NCBI GenBank assembly: GCA_022072225.1
Contig: JAJVIC010000001.1
Span: 1 to 64,000, forward strand
DNA from: Bacteroidia bacterium
GTDB taxonomy: Bacteria > Bacteroidota > Bacteroidia > SXHM01
Direction: 5' to 3'
DNA length: 64,000 nucleotides
The notes beneath the pieces are model-generated. The model did not search any database. It was not told the origin of the DNA and saw only the letters and a list, made by a program, of their open reading frames with translations. Position 1 is the first letter of the stretch. Each line of letters opens with the position of its first letter. The position numbers and the translations under genes were made by a program. Below are positions 51,121 through 60,586 of the stretch, in pieces.

Positions 51121-53340
51121 ATGCAACAGACATTTACCTTTAAATCGTCTTTTCTGAAAAACAGTGGGTTCTCAATGTTTTTTCTGCTTTTGTTAGCAAA
51201 TCACAATTTACAAGCTCAATCGCTGATTTTTGCAGGTAACGATACAGTAGTTTGCTCTAACTCTCCAATCACGCTTACGGCAGTAACACAGGGAGAACTC
51301 GGTACCAGTATTACATTGGGTGACGACTATTACAGTGGCATTGTCCCACTTGGGTTCTCTTTTGATTTTTTCGGAAGCTCATATACTCAATGTCTAATCT
51401 CTTCAAATAATTATATTACATTTAATACTGCAAATGCAAATGGCGGATCTCCTTGGTCAATTCCTGGCCCAGTTCCAGGAAGTGTCCTTCCGGATTTGTT
51501 AAATTCCATAATGGGTCCTTGGCAAGATATTTATCCTCCTGGCGGTGGAGCTATACGTTATGCTATGTTTGGAACGGCACCCAACCGAATTTTTGTAACT
51601 TCATTTTGTTCAGTAGCAATGTATTCTTGTACAAATCTTTTTTTTACAAGCCAAATCAAACTATTTGAAGGAACTAATGAAATTGAAACTCATATAGGAA
51701 GTAAACCAATTTGCAGTACATGGAATGGTGGACAGGCGATTCACGGCATACAGGACGCAACAGGAACTACCGCTTTTGTGGTGCCGGGAAGAAATGCACC
51801 AACACAATGGTCGGCAACAGCAGACGGTTATAAGTTTACACCAACCGGACCAAACACCTATTCTATGACTCCAATTCCTTTCAATCCATCAAATGTGGTG
51901 AGTATTGGTAGCGGAGCAACTGTTGAATGGACTTTGCTTGACGGAACTCCGGTTGGAACAGGTTTCAGCATTGTTGTTCAGCCAACACAACCAACGTATT
52001 ACGTTGCCTCCGTTGAATTTGAATGCAGTAATTTGGTTTATTCCGATACTGTTTTAGTGGGTATTTCAAACACTTCGCTTACAACCTCATCAACCGATGT
52101 GTTGTGCAACGGAGATAACACAGGAACTGCAATGGCGATGGTTAGCAGCACCTTTGACCCGTTTAATTATGTGTGGCAAAATTCAGCAGGTACGGTTATT
52201 CGTACCATGAATGGAGTTAGCGCTACCGAAGACAGCATTTCGGGTTTGGTTGCCGGCAATTATACTGTTGAAATGACCGACAGCATGGGTTGTGTACTTA
52301 CTGAGGCTATTGTAATTGATGAACCAACCGCCATTCAGGTAGATTCTTCGCACACTGATATTCTTTGCAATGGCGAAACCAACGGAACAGCATCTGTTGT
52401 GGTTGGGGGAGGAACACCACCTTATTCTGTTGAATGGAATGATCCGACACAGCAAACAGGTAATAACGCAACTAATCTTGGTCCCGGAAATTATACCGCA
52501 ACAGTTACAGACGATAACGGCTGTATTTTTGAGCAGGATTTTGTAATCCTTCAACCTACGCCATTAGTACTTGTTGCTACTTCGCGCACCGATACCTGTG
52601 AACAGGGGAAAGGTACAGCAACAGTAGCGGTTTCCGGGGCAACATCGCCTTACAACTATTCGTGGAGGCCGGTTTCGGGTAACGATTCAATTTTAACAGG
52701 ATTACTGAAAGGAACATACAGTGTTGTTGTTACAGATGATAACGGCTGTGTTGACTCAACCAGCATCAGCGTTGGAAACATTCCTTCACCTGTTGCAGAA
52801 TTTCAATTCTCTGTTCAGCCCGATGATATTTTTAAGCCCTTGGTTTTCTTCGACAATGAATCGCAGGATGCCAATACGTATTTGTGGGATTTTGGTGATC
52901 AGTGGAACGGAGCATCAACAGATACTAACCCAACTTACCGATACGACACGGCACGTACATTTCCCGTTATTCTTGTTGCTTACGGGCAATACGATGGTTG
53001 CGTGGATACTGCTATTCATTTCGTAACAGTAAATCCGGTTTACACCTTTTATATTCCTAATGCCTTTACGCCCGGCAGCGTAGATGAACTGAACGATACT
53101 TTTGGTCCTGTGGGAAACTACTACGATGTTGACAGTTACTACATGACCATTTACGACCGCTGGGGAAGTATTATTTACCAGACCAGTGATTTTGTAAACG
53201 GACGTTGGGACGGACAATCGCATCGCAACAACCATCCTGCACCTGATGGTGTTTATGTTTATCGGATTGACATAAAGACGTTCTCAGGTTTTGATAATCA
53301 TAAATACGTTGGAACTGTTGCGCTCATTCGTCAGCGCTGA
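51121..53340 (+). CDS. T9SS-exported protein with SprB-type repeats and gliding-type C-terminal domain
   Basis: Encodes 739 residues. A signal peptide (about 1-33, ending NLQAQS) precedes a beta-rich domain (about 40-235: LGDDYYSGIVPLGFSFDFFGSSYTQ) and an Ig-like strand set. Three tandem SprB-type repeats follow (about 320-560; STDVLCNGDNTGTAMAM, HTDILCNGETNGTASVV, and a degenerate third). A PKD-like domain is near 575-645, and the type B gliding/T9SS tail is IPNAFTPGSVDELNDTFGP...IYDRWGSIIYQ...PDGVYVYRIDI. Likely surface adhesion or motility; mature partners unknown. Confidence 0.9.
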   Translation: MQQTFTFKSSFLKNSGFSMFFLLLLANHNLQAQSLIFAGNDTVVCSNSPITLTAVTQGELGTSITLGDDYYSGIVPLGFSFDFFGSSYTQCLISSNNYITFNTANANGGSPWSIPGPVPGSVLPDLLNSIMGPWQDIYPPGGGAIRYAMFGTAPNRIFVTSFCSVAMYSCTNLFFTSQIKLFEGTNEIETHIGSKPICSTWNGGQAIHGIQDATGTTAFVVPGRNAPTQWSATADGYKFTPTGPNTYSMTPIPFNPSNVVSIGSGATVEWTLLDGTPVGTGFSIVVQPTQPTYYVASVEFECSNLVYSDTVLVGISNTSLTTSSTDVLCNGDNTGTAMAMVSSTFDPFNYVWQNSAGTVIRTMNGVSATEDSISGLVAGNYTVEMTDSMGCVLTEAIVIDEPTAIQVDSSHTDILCNGETNGTASVVVGGGTPPYSVEWNDPTQQTGNNATNLGPGNYTATVTDDNGCIFEQDFVILQPTPLVLVATSRTDTCEQGKGTATVAVSGATSPYNYSWRPVSGNDSILTGLLKGTYSVVVTDDNGCVDSTSISVGNIPSPVAEFQFSVQPDDIFKPLVFFDNESQDANTYLWDFGDQWNGASTDTNPTYRYDTARTFPVILVAYGQYDGCVDTAIHFVTVNPVYTFYIPNAFTPGSVDELNDTFGPVGNYYDVDSYYMTIYDRWGSIIYQTSDFVNGRWDGQSHRNNHPAPDGVYVYRIDIKTFSGFDNHKYVGTVALIRQR

Positions 53341-53349
53341 TTTTTTGAA

Positions 53350-54522
53350 ATGACCCCTGAACATTCTCGTGAACGAATGAATGCACTAAATTGCTGCATT
53401 CTTATTCCTACTTACAACAACGCGCAAAAACTGGAGCAGGTGCTCAATGATGTTGAGAAGTATTGCTCGAACATCATTGTTGTGAATGACGGCAGTACAG
53501 ATTCTACCAATCACATTCTTGCAAAGTTTGATTCCATTCATGTTGTTTCTTACCTGCAAAACAGGGGCAAGGGTTATGCACTGCGCACCGGTTTTGAAGC
53601 AGCCCGTAAAAAGGGCTTTGATTATGTAATAACCATTGATTCAGACGGGCAGCACTATGCAGACGACATTCCGGTGTTTGTTGAGAAACTCGAAACAGTA
53701 AGGAACGCAATCATTATCGGAGCGAGGAACATGAATCAGGATTCGGTTCCGGGTAAGAGTAATTTCGGTAATCAATTCTCTAACTTCTGGTTTAAGTTCA
53801 ACACAGGCATTGATGTGCCCGATACGCAAAGCGGTTACCGCTTGTATCCTGTAAAGTTATTAGAAGGCATCAACTTCATCACACCTAAATACGAGTTTGA
53901 AGTAGAGGTAATTGTGCGAGCCGCCTGGAAAGGCATTGGAGTAATTGCTGTTCCTGTAAAAGTGTATTATCCGCCTGCCGAGGAGCGCATCAGTCATTTT
54001 CGGCCTGTGCCTGATTTCAGCAGGGTAAGTGTGCTCAACACGTTTCTGGTTTTAATTGCAGTCTTATATATAAAGCCCCGCAATTTTTTTCGCGGTTTAA
54101 TGAAAACCAATTTTAGAACCTTTGTTCGCGAACATTTTCTCAATACGTCTGAACCTGATTCTGTGAAAGTGTTTTCGGTAATGCTCGGTTTCTTTATGGG
54201 AATTGCACCTTTCTGGGGTTATCAGATGCTGCTCTGTCTTGCTATTGCACACATTCTAAAACTCAACAAAGCCATCTCCATTGTAGCAGCAAACATCAGT
54301 ATTCCGCCTATGATACCTGTAATTCTTTACGGAAGTTTTATGTTTGGCGGTATGTTTATGGAACAGCCCGGAACCATTGATTTCAGTAAGGAAATAACGC
54401 TGGAAATGGTGAAAATACACGGTTATCAATACCTGATTGGCAGTTTTGCACTTGCCTTTGCAGCAGCTGGTTTTTCGGGCCTTGCAACATTTCTGTTGCT
54501 CAAGTTGTTTTCAAGGAAATAG
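53350..54522 (+). CDS. family 2 glycosyltransferase fused to a DUF2062 membrane domain
   Basis: Encodes 390 residues. The GT2 (dolichyl-phosphate-sugar-like) domain spans about 12-220, with [29 protein letters not shown] and [12 protein letters not shown] (DxD-like). The C-terminal DUF2062 region (about 260-385: [39 protein letters not shown]) has two to three membrane segments. DUF2062 commonly accompanies such enzymes and may anchor or regulate them. It begins ten bases after the SprB-repeat gene. ATG 53377 is a shorter alternative start. Confidence 0.88.
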   Translation: MTPEHSRERMNALNCCILIPTYNNAQKLEQVLNDVEKYCSNIIVVNDGSTDSTNHILAKFDSIHVVSYLQNRGKGYALRTGFEAARKKGFDYVITIDSDGQHYADDIPVFVEKLETVRNAIIIGARNMNQDSVPGKSNFGNQFSNFWFKFNTGIDVPDTQSGYRLYPVKLLEGINFITPKYEFEVEVIVRAAWKGIGVIAVPVKVYYPPAEERISHFRPVPDFSRVSVLNTFLVLIAVLYIKPRNFFRGLMKTNFRTFVREHFLNTSEPDSVKVFSVMLGFFMGIAPFWGYQMLLCLAIAHILKLNKAISIVAANISIPPMIPVILYGSFMFGGMFMEQPGTIDFSKEITLEMVKIHGYQYLIGSFALAFAAAGFSGLATFLLLKLFSRK

Positions 54523-54556
54523 TTATTTCTACTTTTACCGAATAATTACTCTTAAT

Positions 54557-55519
54557 ATGTCAACATCTGTTGCTCCGGCTATTGATTACGCAGCCGAAAT
54601 AAAACGACTGAAAAAAGAAAAGAACGCTGTTATTCTGGCTCACTATTATGTGGTTCCCGAAATTCAGGATATTGCTGATTACATAGGCGACAGCCTTGGT
54701 TTATCTCAACAGGCCGAGAAGACAGATGCCGCTATGATTGTGTTTTGCGGTGTGCGCTTTATGGCTGAAACAGCCAAGATTTTAAACCCCGCAAAAAAAG
54801 TGGTGTTACCCGATTTGGATGCCGGCTGCTCTCTGGAAATGTCGTGTCCCACAGAACCCTTTCGTAAGTTCAGGGAAGAACACCCCGACCATGTAGTTAT
54901 TTCCTACATCAACTGTTCAACCGAAATAAAAACGCTCAGTGATATTATCTGCACCTCGTCAAATGCCGAAGCTATTATCCGCTCGGTACCTTCCGGCAAG
55001 CCGATAATTTTTGCGCCCGACAAAAATCTGGGACGTTTTCTTGCTAAAAAAACAGGACGTGATATGTTACTGTGGGATGGAGCCTGCATGGTACACGAAG
55101 CATTTTCGATTGAGAAACTTTTGAAACTGCACAGCCAACACCCAAACGCAAAAATTGTGGCGCATCCTGAAAGCGAGGAGCCGGTTTTACGTGTTGCGAA
55201 TTATATAGGCTCAACAACAGGCATGATTAATTATGTGAAGAACGACCCGCACGATGAGTTTATTGTTGCCACCGAAGCAGGCATCATGCACGAGATGATG
55301 AAAGCTGTTCCGCACAAAAAGATAATTGCGGCACCTGCTATGGAAGACAATACCTGCGCCTGCAGCGAATGCCATTTTATGAAGATGAATACGATGCAGA
55401 AATTATATCTGTGTATGAAAAACGAAAAGCCCGAAATAGCAATTGATGAAGAACTGCGGTTGCAGGCACTGAAACCAATTAAGAGAATGTTAGAAATTTC
55501 TAAACAAGCTCAGTTGTAA
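54557..55519 (+). CDS. nadA: quinolinate synthase A
   Basis: Encodes 320 residues from ATG 54557; the frame is open to 54437 but that part overlaps the previous gene. It makes quinolinate from iminoaspartate and DHAP, the second de novo NAD step. [21 protein letters not shown] is the first substrate motif. The [4Fe-4S] cysteines are in [12 protein letters not shown], the [10 protein letters not shown] region and [11 protein letters not shown]. It is paired with nadB (83 bp apart). Confidence 0.95.
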   Translation: MSTSVAPAIDYAAEIKRLKKEKNAVILAHYYVVPEIQDIADYIGDSLGLSQQAEKTDAAMIVFCGVRFMAETAKILNPAKKVVLPDLDAGCSLEMSCPTEPFRKFREEHPDHVVISYINCSTEIKTLSDIICTSSNAEAIIRSVPSGKPIIFAPDKNLGRFLAKKTGRDMLLWDGACMVHEAFSIEKLLKLHSQHPNAKIVAHPESEEPVLRVANYIGSTTGMINYVKNDPHDEFIVATEAGIMHEMMKAVPHKKIIAAPAMEDNTCACSECHFMKMNTMQKLYLCMKNEKPEIAIDEELRLQALKPIKRMLEISKQAQL

Positions 55520-55527
55520 AACGCGAT

Positions 55528-55589
55528 TGTCACTTCGAGCGTAGTCGAGAAGCAATAATTAAAACTTCTCGACTACGCTCGAAGTGACA
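55528..55589. repeat. perfect 25 bp inverted repeat between nadA and nadB
   Basis: Positions 55528-55552 and 55565-55589 are perfect 25 bp complements with a 12-base loop. The arm includes CACTTCGAGCGTAGTCGAGA, a repeat I recall from intergenic DNA of many Bacteroidota. In RNA it would form a very stable hairpin between the two genes, which could attenuate nadB or protect the upstream mRNA. Confidence 0.9.
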
Positions 55590-55602
55590 CAAAATATAAA
55601 TT

Positions 55603-57171
55603 ATGAATACAGATTTTCTGGTTATCGGTTCGGGTATTGCAGGATTAACCTTTGCGCTGAAAACCGCGCAGAAATTACCCGATGCAGCTATTACCATTAT
55701 TACCAAAGCAGACGAAAGCGAGTCGAACACCAAGTATGCGCAGGGCGGAATTGCCGTTGCATTAGACACTATTTTTGATTCATATCAAAAGCATATTGAC
55801 GACACCCTGGTTTGCGGTGATGGTTTGTGCAATCCCGCAGTGGTAGAATTAGTGGTAAAAGAAGGTCCTGAGCGGCTGAAAGAATTTATAGAATGGGGTG
55901 CCAGTTTTGACCGCACTTCAAGCGGCAACTACGATTTGGGGCGCGAAGGAGGACACAGTGTTAACCGCATATTGCACCATAAAGATGTTACCGGTTTGGA
56001 AATGGAGCGCACATTGCTTGCGCAAATTCATGCGGCAAAAAATATTACGGTGCTGCAACATCATTTTGCTATTGATTTAATTACCAATCACCACCGTCCG
56101 GGAAAGGTAAGCAAGTGGCGCAGCTATAATCAGTGCTACGGAGTTTATGCGCTGAACCGCGCAACAGGTGCCATTGAAAAAATAATTTCAAAAGTTACGC
56201 TGCTGGCTACCGGAGGAGCAGGGCAGGTGTACCGCAATACTACCAATCCGATTATAGCAACGGGCGATGGGGTGGCTATGGCGCACCGTGCCAAGGCTTT
56301 AATCACCAATATGGAGTTTATACAGTTTCATCCTACGGCATTGTATAATCCGGGCGAAAGCCCATCGTTCCTTATTTCGGAAGCGGTGCGCGGTTTTGGT
56401 GCCAAGCTGAAAACCAAAGATGGGCAACCCTTTATGCAGAAATACGATTCGCGCGAAGAATTGGCTTCGCGTGATATTGTTGCCCGCAGTATTGATGCTG
56501 AACTTAAAGCCCGTGGCGATGAGTTTGTGTACATTGATTGCCGCCACTTAGACAATGAAAAATTTGTAGCCCATTTTCCTAATATTAATAAAAAATGTTT
56601 GTCGTTGGGCATAGATATTACCAAAGATATGATACCCGTTGTACCTGCCGCACACTATATGTGCGGTGGTATTGATGTTGACGAGTGGGGGCGCAGCAGT
56701 ATTAAGAATTTATATGCTTGCGGTGAATGCTCCAATACCGGCTTACATGGTGCAAACCGGCTTGCCTCTAATTCGCTGTTGGAAGCTTTGGTTTTCGGGC
56801 ACCGCTGCTTCGTTGATGCAACAGAACAAGTAAAAGAATCGGATTATATTACCGATGTTCCTGAGTGGAATGCAGCCGGAACACAGGTGCCCAAAGAGCG
56901 CGTATTGATTACCCATAACCATAAAGAAGTACAAAACCTTATGAGTGACCTTGTTGCTATAGTGCGCACCAACCAACGCCTGAACTTAGCCATGAAGCGC
57001 TTAGATGTTATTTATCAGGAAACACAGCAGCTCTATAATAATACGGTGCTTTCGCCACAACTGTGCGAATTAAGAAATATAGTGGCTGTGGCTTATCTTA
57101 TTATTAAGCAATCTTCGCAGCGGAGAGAGAATAAGGGGGCGTTCTTTAATGCGGATTTAGTTAAGGTCTGA
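55603..57171 (+). CDS. nadB: L-aspartate oxidase
   Basis: Encodes 522 residues. The FAD Rossmann motif VIGSGIAGLTFAL (4-16) and SNTKYAQGGIAVAL (about 45-58) match the fumarate reductase/aspartate oxidase fold. Active-site segments EGGHSVNRILHH and MEFIQFHPTALY are present. AHYMCGGIDVDEWGRSSIKNLYACGE is the C-terminal FAD loop, and a helical C-terminal domain completes it. It oxidises aspartate to iminoaspartate for nadA. It ends directly against the convergent cyclase gene. Confidence 0.96.
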   Translation: MNTDFLVIGSGIAGLTFALKTAQKLPDAAITIITKADESESNTKYAQGGIAVALDTIFDSYQKHIDDTLVCGDGLCNPAVVELVVKEGPERLKEFIEWGASFDRTSSGNYDLGREGGHSVNRILHHKDVTGLEMERTLLAQIHAAKNITVLQHHFAIDLITNHHRPGKVSKWRSYNQCYGVYALNRATGAIEKIISKVTLLATGGAGQVYRNTTNPIIATGDGVAMAHRAKALITNMEFIQFHPTALYNPGESPSFLISEAVRGFGAKLKTKDGQPFMQKYDSREELASRDIVARSIDAELKARGDEFVYIDCRHLDNEKFVAHFPNINKKCLSLGIDITKDMIPVVPAAHYMCGGIDVDEWGRSSIKNLYACGECSNTGLHGANRLASNSLLEALVFGHRCFVDATEQVKESDYITDVPEWNAAGTQVPKERVLITHNHKEVQNLMSDLVAIVRTNQRLNLAMKRLDVIYQETQQLYNNTVLSPQLCELRNIVAVAYLIIKQSSQRRENKGAFFNADLVKV

Positions 57172-59301
57172 TTATAAGTTAACAAAATACATTTTCACTT
57201 TTCCTTTTCCTTTGGCCTCAATTTCACCGCGATACTCGAAGTTGATCCCGATAGCTATCGGGATATCTTTTACCAACTGATAAGTAGTTTCGCTGATGTT
57301 TATTTTGCCGGGTTCACCGCTGCTTTCCATGCGCGAGGCGGTGTTTACGGTGTCGCCCCAAATGTCGTACTGAAATTTTTTAACGCCTACAATACCTGCT
57401 ACTACGGGTCCGGTGTGTATGCCTATGCGTATTTCAAAATAGGGGAGTCCTGCCGCAATTTTGCGATGTTTGCCTTGTTCAATGAATTGTATCATTTCCT
57501 GTGCGGCTTTTATGGCATCGCTGGCGTGGGTGGTGTTGGGCGTGGGCAGGCCGCCTGCTGCCATGTAGCTGTCGCCAATGGTTTTTATTTTTTCGAGTCT
57601 GTGCTTTTGCATAATGTGGTCAAAAGCCGAGAAACATTCGTGCAGGTCTTTTACTAATTCTTTTGGGCTAACCTTTTCGCTCATGGCGGTAAAGCCTTTA
57701 AAATCGGTGAAGAGTACTGTTGCCTCATCAATGAGCCGTGCTTCGGCTTCGCCTTTTTCTTTCAGTTCTTCGGCTACCTGTTCGGGCAATATGTTGAGCA
57801 GCAGTTCTTCACTGCGTTTTTTCTCTTTGCTGATGCGGTTGCGCTGGCGGTAAACTACGGTTGAAAACAGCAACACTATGGCCAGCCCGCCTGCTACAGA
57901 GTTGCGTATTATTTTCTGTTTGCGCAGTTCGGCCTGTGTCAGGGCGTCTTTCTTTTCCTGTTCGGCTTTGGCGGCTGCTTCTTTTTTATCAAACTCATAG
58001 TTCATTTCCAGGCGCACTTGCTTTTTCTGTTGTTCTTCGTTGTTGATGCTGTCGCGTGCCGCTATGTGTTTTTTGTAATGCTCGTATCCCAGTTTTCTCA
58101 ACTCTGAAAGGCTGCCAAACCCGGGAATTGTTTTACCATTTTCTTTTAATACAGCCAGTGTATCATAAAGAAGAGCTGTAGCCAGTTCAAAATCTTTTGT
58201 TCCTGCCATGTTGCCGGTGCTGTCAAAAAGGGCGAGCGATTTTTTCAAATAGTCTTCGGCTTCTTTAAACTTTCCTGTAAGGGTATAAACAGAACCGATG
58301 TTGCCGTATTGAAATGCAATTCCGGTTTTTTGTCCTGTTTTCTCATCCAGTTTCAATGCTTTAAAAAAATACTCCAATGCCTTGGGGTAATCGGCTAAGC
58401 CTTTATATGCATTGCCTATGTTGCCGCAAACGGTTGAGATTCCTTTAGTATTTCCTAATTCTTCTTTCAGTTGTATGGCTTTGAAATAATAGTCCAGTGC
58501 TTGTGTGTAATCTGCTTGCTCCAAATAGATATTTCCAATGTTGCCATAATTACCGGCAATTGAAATTTTATTTCCAAGCTCTTCGTTCAGCTTCAATGCT
58601 TTTAAATTGTATTCGAGCGCGTGGTTGTAATCCTTTTGTTCTTTATAGATTATTCCTATGTTTCCGACATGGCGTGCAATTTCAGTTTTATTTCCGGTTG
58701 CTTCTGCTTGTTTCAGGGCTTTGAAATGGTTGTCGAGTGCTTGGGCATAATTGCCCTGTTCCATGTACACGTTACCGATGTTTCCAAAATGTCGGGCAAC
58801 AGCTTCTTCATTTCCGTTTTCTTCATCTATTTTCAGTGCTTTGGAATAATACTCCAGTGCCATTTGATAATTTCCCTGTCTTTTGTATATAACTCCAATG
58901 TTGCCAAGTGTGGTGGATTTCCGGCTCAGGATATATGCTTTTTTATCGGGTTCAGCTTCCTTTTCCAGTTTATCCCAAACAGCCAGTGCTTTGTTGTAAT
59001 AAGTGAGTGCTGCTGAATTTTCTTCTTTATATAAATTAAATATACCCAGATTGTGGTATGATTTTCCTATGCCGGTTTCAAACTTTATTTTTTCGGCCAG
59101 GTTAAGAGCTTGTGTGGAGATAATAATGGAGGTGTCGGGGTTGCTTTTACCGATTTCAGTTGCTAAAGCATTTATGGTGTTTACCCGGTCGGTATCGTGC
59201 AGGGTTTGTTTAAGCCGGGCGTAAAGCGAGTCAATGCTGTTTTGTGCCGCAAGCGAACAGAAGATAAGGCAGGTGAAGCACAGTGTGGTTAGCTGTTTCA
59301 T
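57172..59301 (-). CDS. class III adenylate cyclase with extracytoplasmic TPR sensor
   Basis: Encodes 709 residues. A signal peptide (1-19) precedes TPR repeats of 40 residues (about 85-370: NIGNVYMEQGNYAQALDNHFKALK and so on). A coiled coil (about 415-465), one membrane helix (467-484) and a cytoplasmic class III cyclase domain (about 505-709) follow. Metal Asp533 and Asp577, purine-selecting Lys573 and Asp646, and Asn653 and Arg657 are all present, so it should make cAMP. Insertion IPIAIGI (680-686) is encoded by the 20 bp palindrome at 57245-57264. The TPR array lies outside the inner membrane and may sense a periplasmic partner. Confidence 0.9.
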   Translation of the reverse strand: MKQLTTLCFTCLIFCSLAAQNSIDSLYARLKQTLHDTDRVNTINALATEIGKSNPDTSIIISTQALNLAEKIKFETGIGKSYHNLGIFNLYKEENSAALTYYNKALAVWDKLEKEAEPDKKAYILSRKSTTLGNIGVIYKRQGNYQMALEYYSKALKIDEENGNEEAVARHFGNIGNVYMEQGNYAQALDNHFKALKQAEATGNKTEIARHVGNIGIIYKEQKDYNHALEYNLKALKLNEELGNKISIAGNYGNIGNIYLEQADYTQALDYYFKAIQLKEELGNTKGISTVCGNIGNAYKGLADYPKALEYFFKALKLDEKTGQKTGIAFQYGNIGSVYTLTGKFKEAEDYLKKSLALFDSTGNMAGTKDFELATALLYDTLAVLKENGKTIPGFGSLSELRKLGYEHYKKHIAARDSINNEEQQKKQVRLEMNYEFDKKEAAAKAEQEKKDALTQAELRKQKIIRNSVAGGLAIVLLFSTVVYRQRNRISKEKKRSEELLLNILPEQVAEELKEKGEAEARLIDEATVLFTDFKGFTAMSEKVSPKELVKDLHECFSAFDHIMQKHRLEKIKTIGDSYMAAGGLPTPNTTHASDAIKAAQEMIQFIEQGKHRKIAAGLPYFEIRIGIHTGPVVAGIVGVKKFQYDIWGDTVNTASRMESSGEPGKINISETTYQLVKDIPIAIGINFEYRGEIEAKGKGKVKMYFVNL
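57245..57264. repeat. 20 bp perfect palindrome inside the adenylate cyclase gene
   Basis: ATCCCGATAGCTATCGGGAT is its own reverse complement. It encodes IPIAIGI in frame at residues 680-686, immediately after ETTYQLVKD. The word CCCGATAGCTATCGGG is one I recall as a dispersed intergenic palindrome in this phylum. Confidence 0.85.
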
Positions 59302-59344
59302 AGGTGATTAGCAAACACAATAATAGAAAAAAATTGATAAAAGA

Positions 59345-59372
59345 AAACCCCGCCTGTATGGGCGGGGTTTTG
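59345..59372. terminator. intrinsic terminator
   Basis: AAAACCCCGCC (59345-59355) pairs perfectly with 59362-59372. On the minus strand it lies downstream of the gene ending at 59398 and is followed by a T-rich stretch, so it closes the array-linked transcript and separates it from the cyclase gene. Confidence 0.9.
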
Positions 59373-59397
59373 CAGGTATTAAAAAAAGCCCAATGTT

Positions 59398-60150
59398 TTA
59401 CCAGATAACCATCACCTTCACCGCAGCACTCCAGGGGCCCGATTTGTGGTTTTCTTTTGAGTTTTTCCAGCGGCATTCCATGGTAAACTCTTTGCCTGCA
59501 TCGGTTTGGGCCAGCTGCAGAATAAATTTTGCTTTGCCCGATTCGCCAATAACCTGTTGCGCTGCTGCGGGTGTGCCCGGTGTTGGCGGGGCAGGTGGGG
59601 TAGGGCTGCCCGGGTCGGGAGCAGCAACAGGGGCTGCCACCGTGTAGCGGTATTCTACCACATCGCAATCTTTATGTTTGCTGGGGCGGTTGCTGTCGGC
59701 TATTACGCGGCACTCAACCTGTATGCGTCTGCCTTCTTTTGCGCGCAGCAATACCGATGGCGATGTTTCAATAAGCGTGCGAGCAGTAGGCGTGCGGTCG
59801 GGCACCTTCAGGTTAAAGGTGATACGCTCATCAGCGGTAAGCGCTCCGCTGCCCGCCATGCGGGTAAGAATCATTTCGGCAAAAGCAATGAAATTTGCTT
59901 TAATGGTGTTTTTCTGGTTCTTAATGCTTTGTGTGCGCTGCGCCAGGTCGGTGTATTTGGGATATACCAGTATCCATTGATCTCGGAAACTTAACCATTG
60001 TGCAAACTCGGCAGCGGTAAGCAATAAACGCTGCCATACCGGAACCGGAGGGGGTGGGTTAGGGGGCAGGGGACCTTCCAGCGTGGTGGAGGTGTTGCGG
60101 ATGTAGCTGTCGAATGTGCTGTCTTTGCGTGAAATTCTTTCTCTTGACAT
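59398..60150 (-). CDS. hypothetical protein: helical region, Pro-rich linker, Ig-like C-terminus
   Basis: Encodes 250 residues. About 38-100 is helical (LLLTAAEFAQWLSFRDQWILVYPKY and FIAFAEMILTRMAGSGALTADER), followed by NLKVPDRTPTARTL. A beta strand region with RRIQVECRVIADSN comes next, then a Pro/Ala-rich linker (about 169-195) and a final Fn3/Ig-like part with FTMECRWKNSKENHKSGPWS. The closing W-x-N...GPWS recalls hypothetical proteins I have seen in Bacteroidota and spirochaetes, not verified. There is no signal peptide. It follows a 13 x 21 bp array with 53 bp between array and start. No function is known. Confidence 0.72.
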   Translation of the reverse strand: MSRERISRKDSTFDSYIRNTSTTLEGPLPPNPPPPVPVWQRLLLTAAEFAQWLSFRDQWILVYPKYTDLAQRTQSIKNQKNTIKANFIAFAEMILTRMAGSGALTADERITFNLKVPDRTPTARTLIETSPSVLLRAKEGRRIQVECRVIADSNRPSKHKDCDVVEYRYTVAAPVAAPDPGSPTPPAPPTPGTPAAAQQVIGESGKAKFILQLAQTDAGKEFTMECRWKNSKENHKSGPWSAAVKVMVIW

Positions 60151-60203
60151 GTTGTTGATTTTTAAGGTTAGTAATTAGTTGTTTAATTGGTCTATAGTTT
60201 TTG

Positions 60204-60476
60204 GTGCATGCCTTACAGGTTGTCGTGCATGCCTGATAAGTTGTGAGGCATGCCTTGTACTTTCCGGTGCAAGCCTTACAATCCGTGAGGCTTGCCTTAC
60301 GTTTTCGGGTGCAAGCCTTACAATCTGTGAGGCTTGTGTCGCAACCCGCAGGGCAAGCCCCACAACCTGTGGGGCTTGCCTGATAAGTTGTAATGCCTGC
60401 CTCACAGCCTATGAGGCTTGCCTCAGCTGGTGTAGTGCAAGCCTTATGAGTTGTAGTGCATGTGTTGCTTGTTTCA
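60204..60476 (-). repeat. tandem array of 13 x 21 bp units, complementary-core type
   Basis: Thirteen units of exactly 21 bp run from 60204 to 60476. On the plus strand unit starts alternate between GTGCAAGCC and AGGCTTGCC (for example 60267, 60288, 60309, 60330, 60351, 60372, 60414, 60435). GCAAGCC and GGCTTGC are complementary, so adjacent units can pair as hairpins. The first three units carry GCATGCC, a core also found in the 2162-2434 array. No unique spacers occur. It lies 53 bp upstream of the gene starting at 60150 and 110 bp downstream of the gene ending at 60587. Open frames within it are phase artefacts. Confidence 0.9.
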
Positions 60477-60586
60477 AAGAACTATGCTGCAATAGTACTC
60501 CACCCCTGAGCGCGTGTCAAGGCAACGTTGTGTGGCAGATGTTAGCCTTTGCTTGCTGCTAAAGGGTTGCAGGCTTGTGTAAAAAA

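Noticed and set aside
60179-60562. Open frames in the second 21 bp array (127 codons on plus, 76 on minus)
   Set aside because: Phase artefact of a multiple-of-three repeat, with no recognisable protein.
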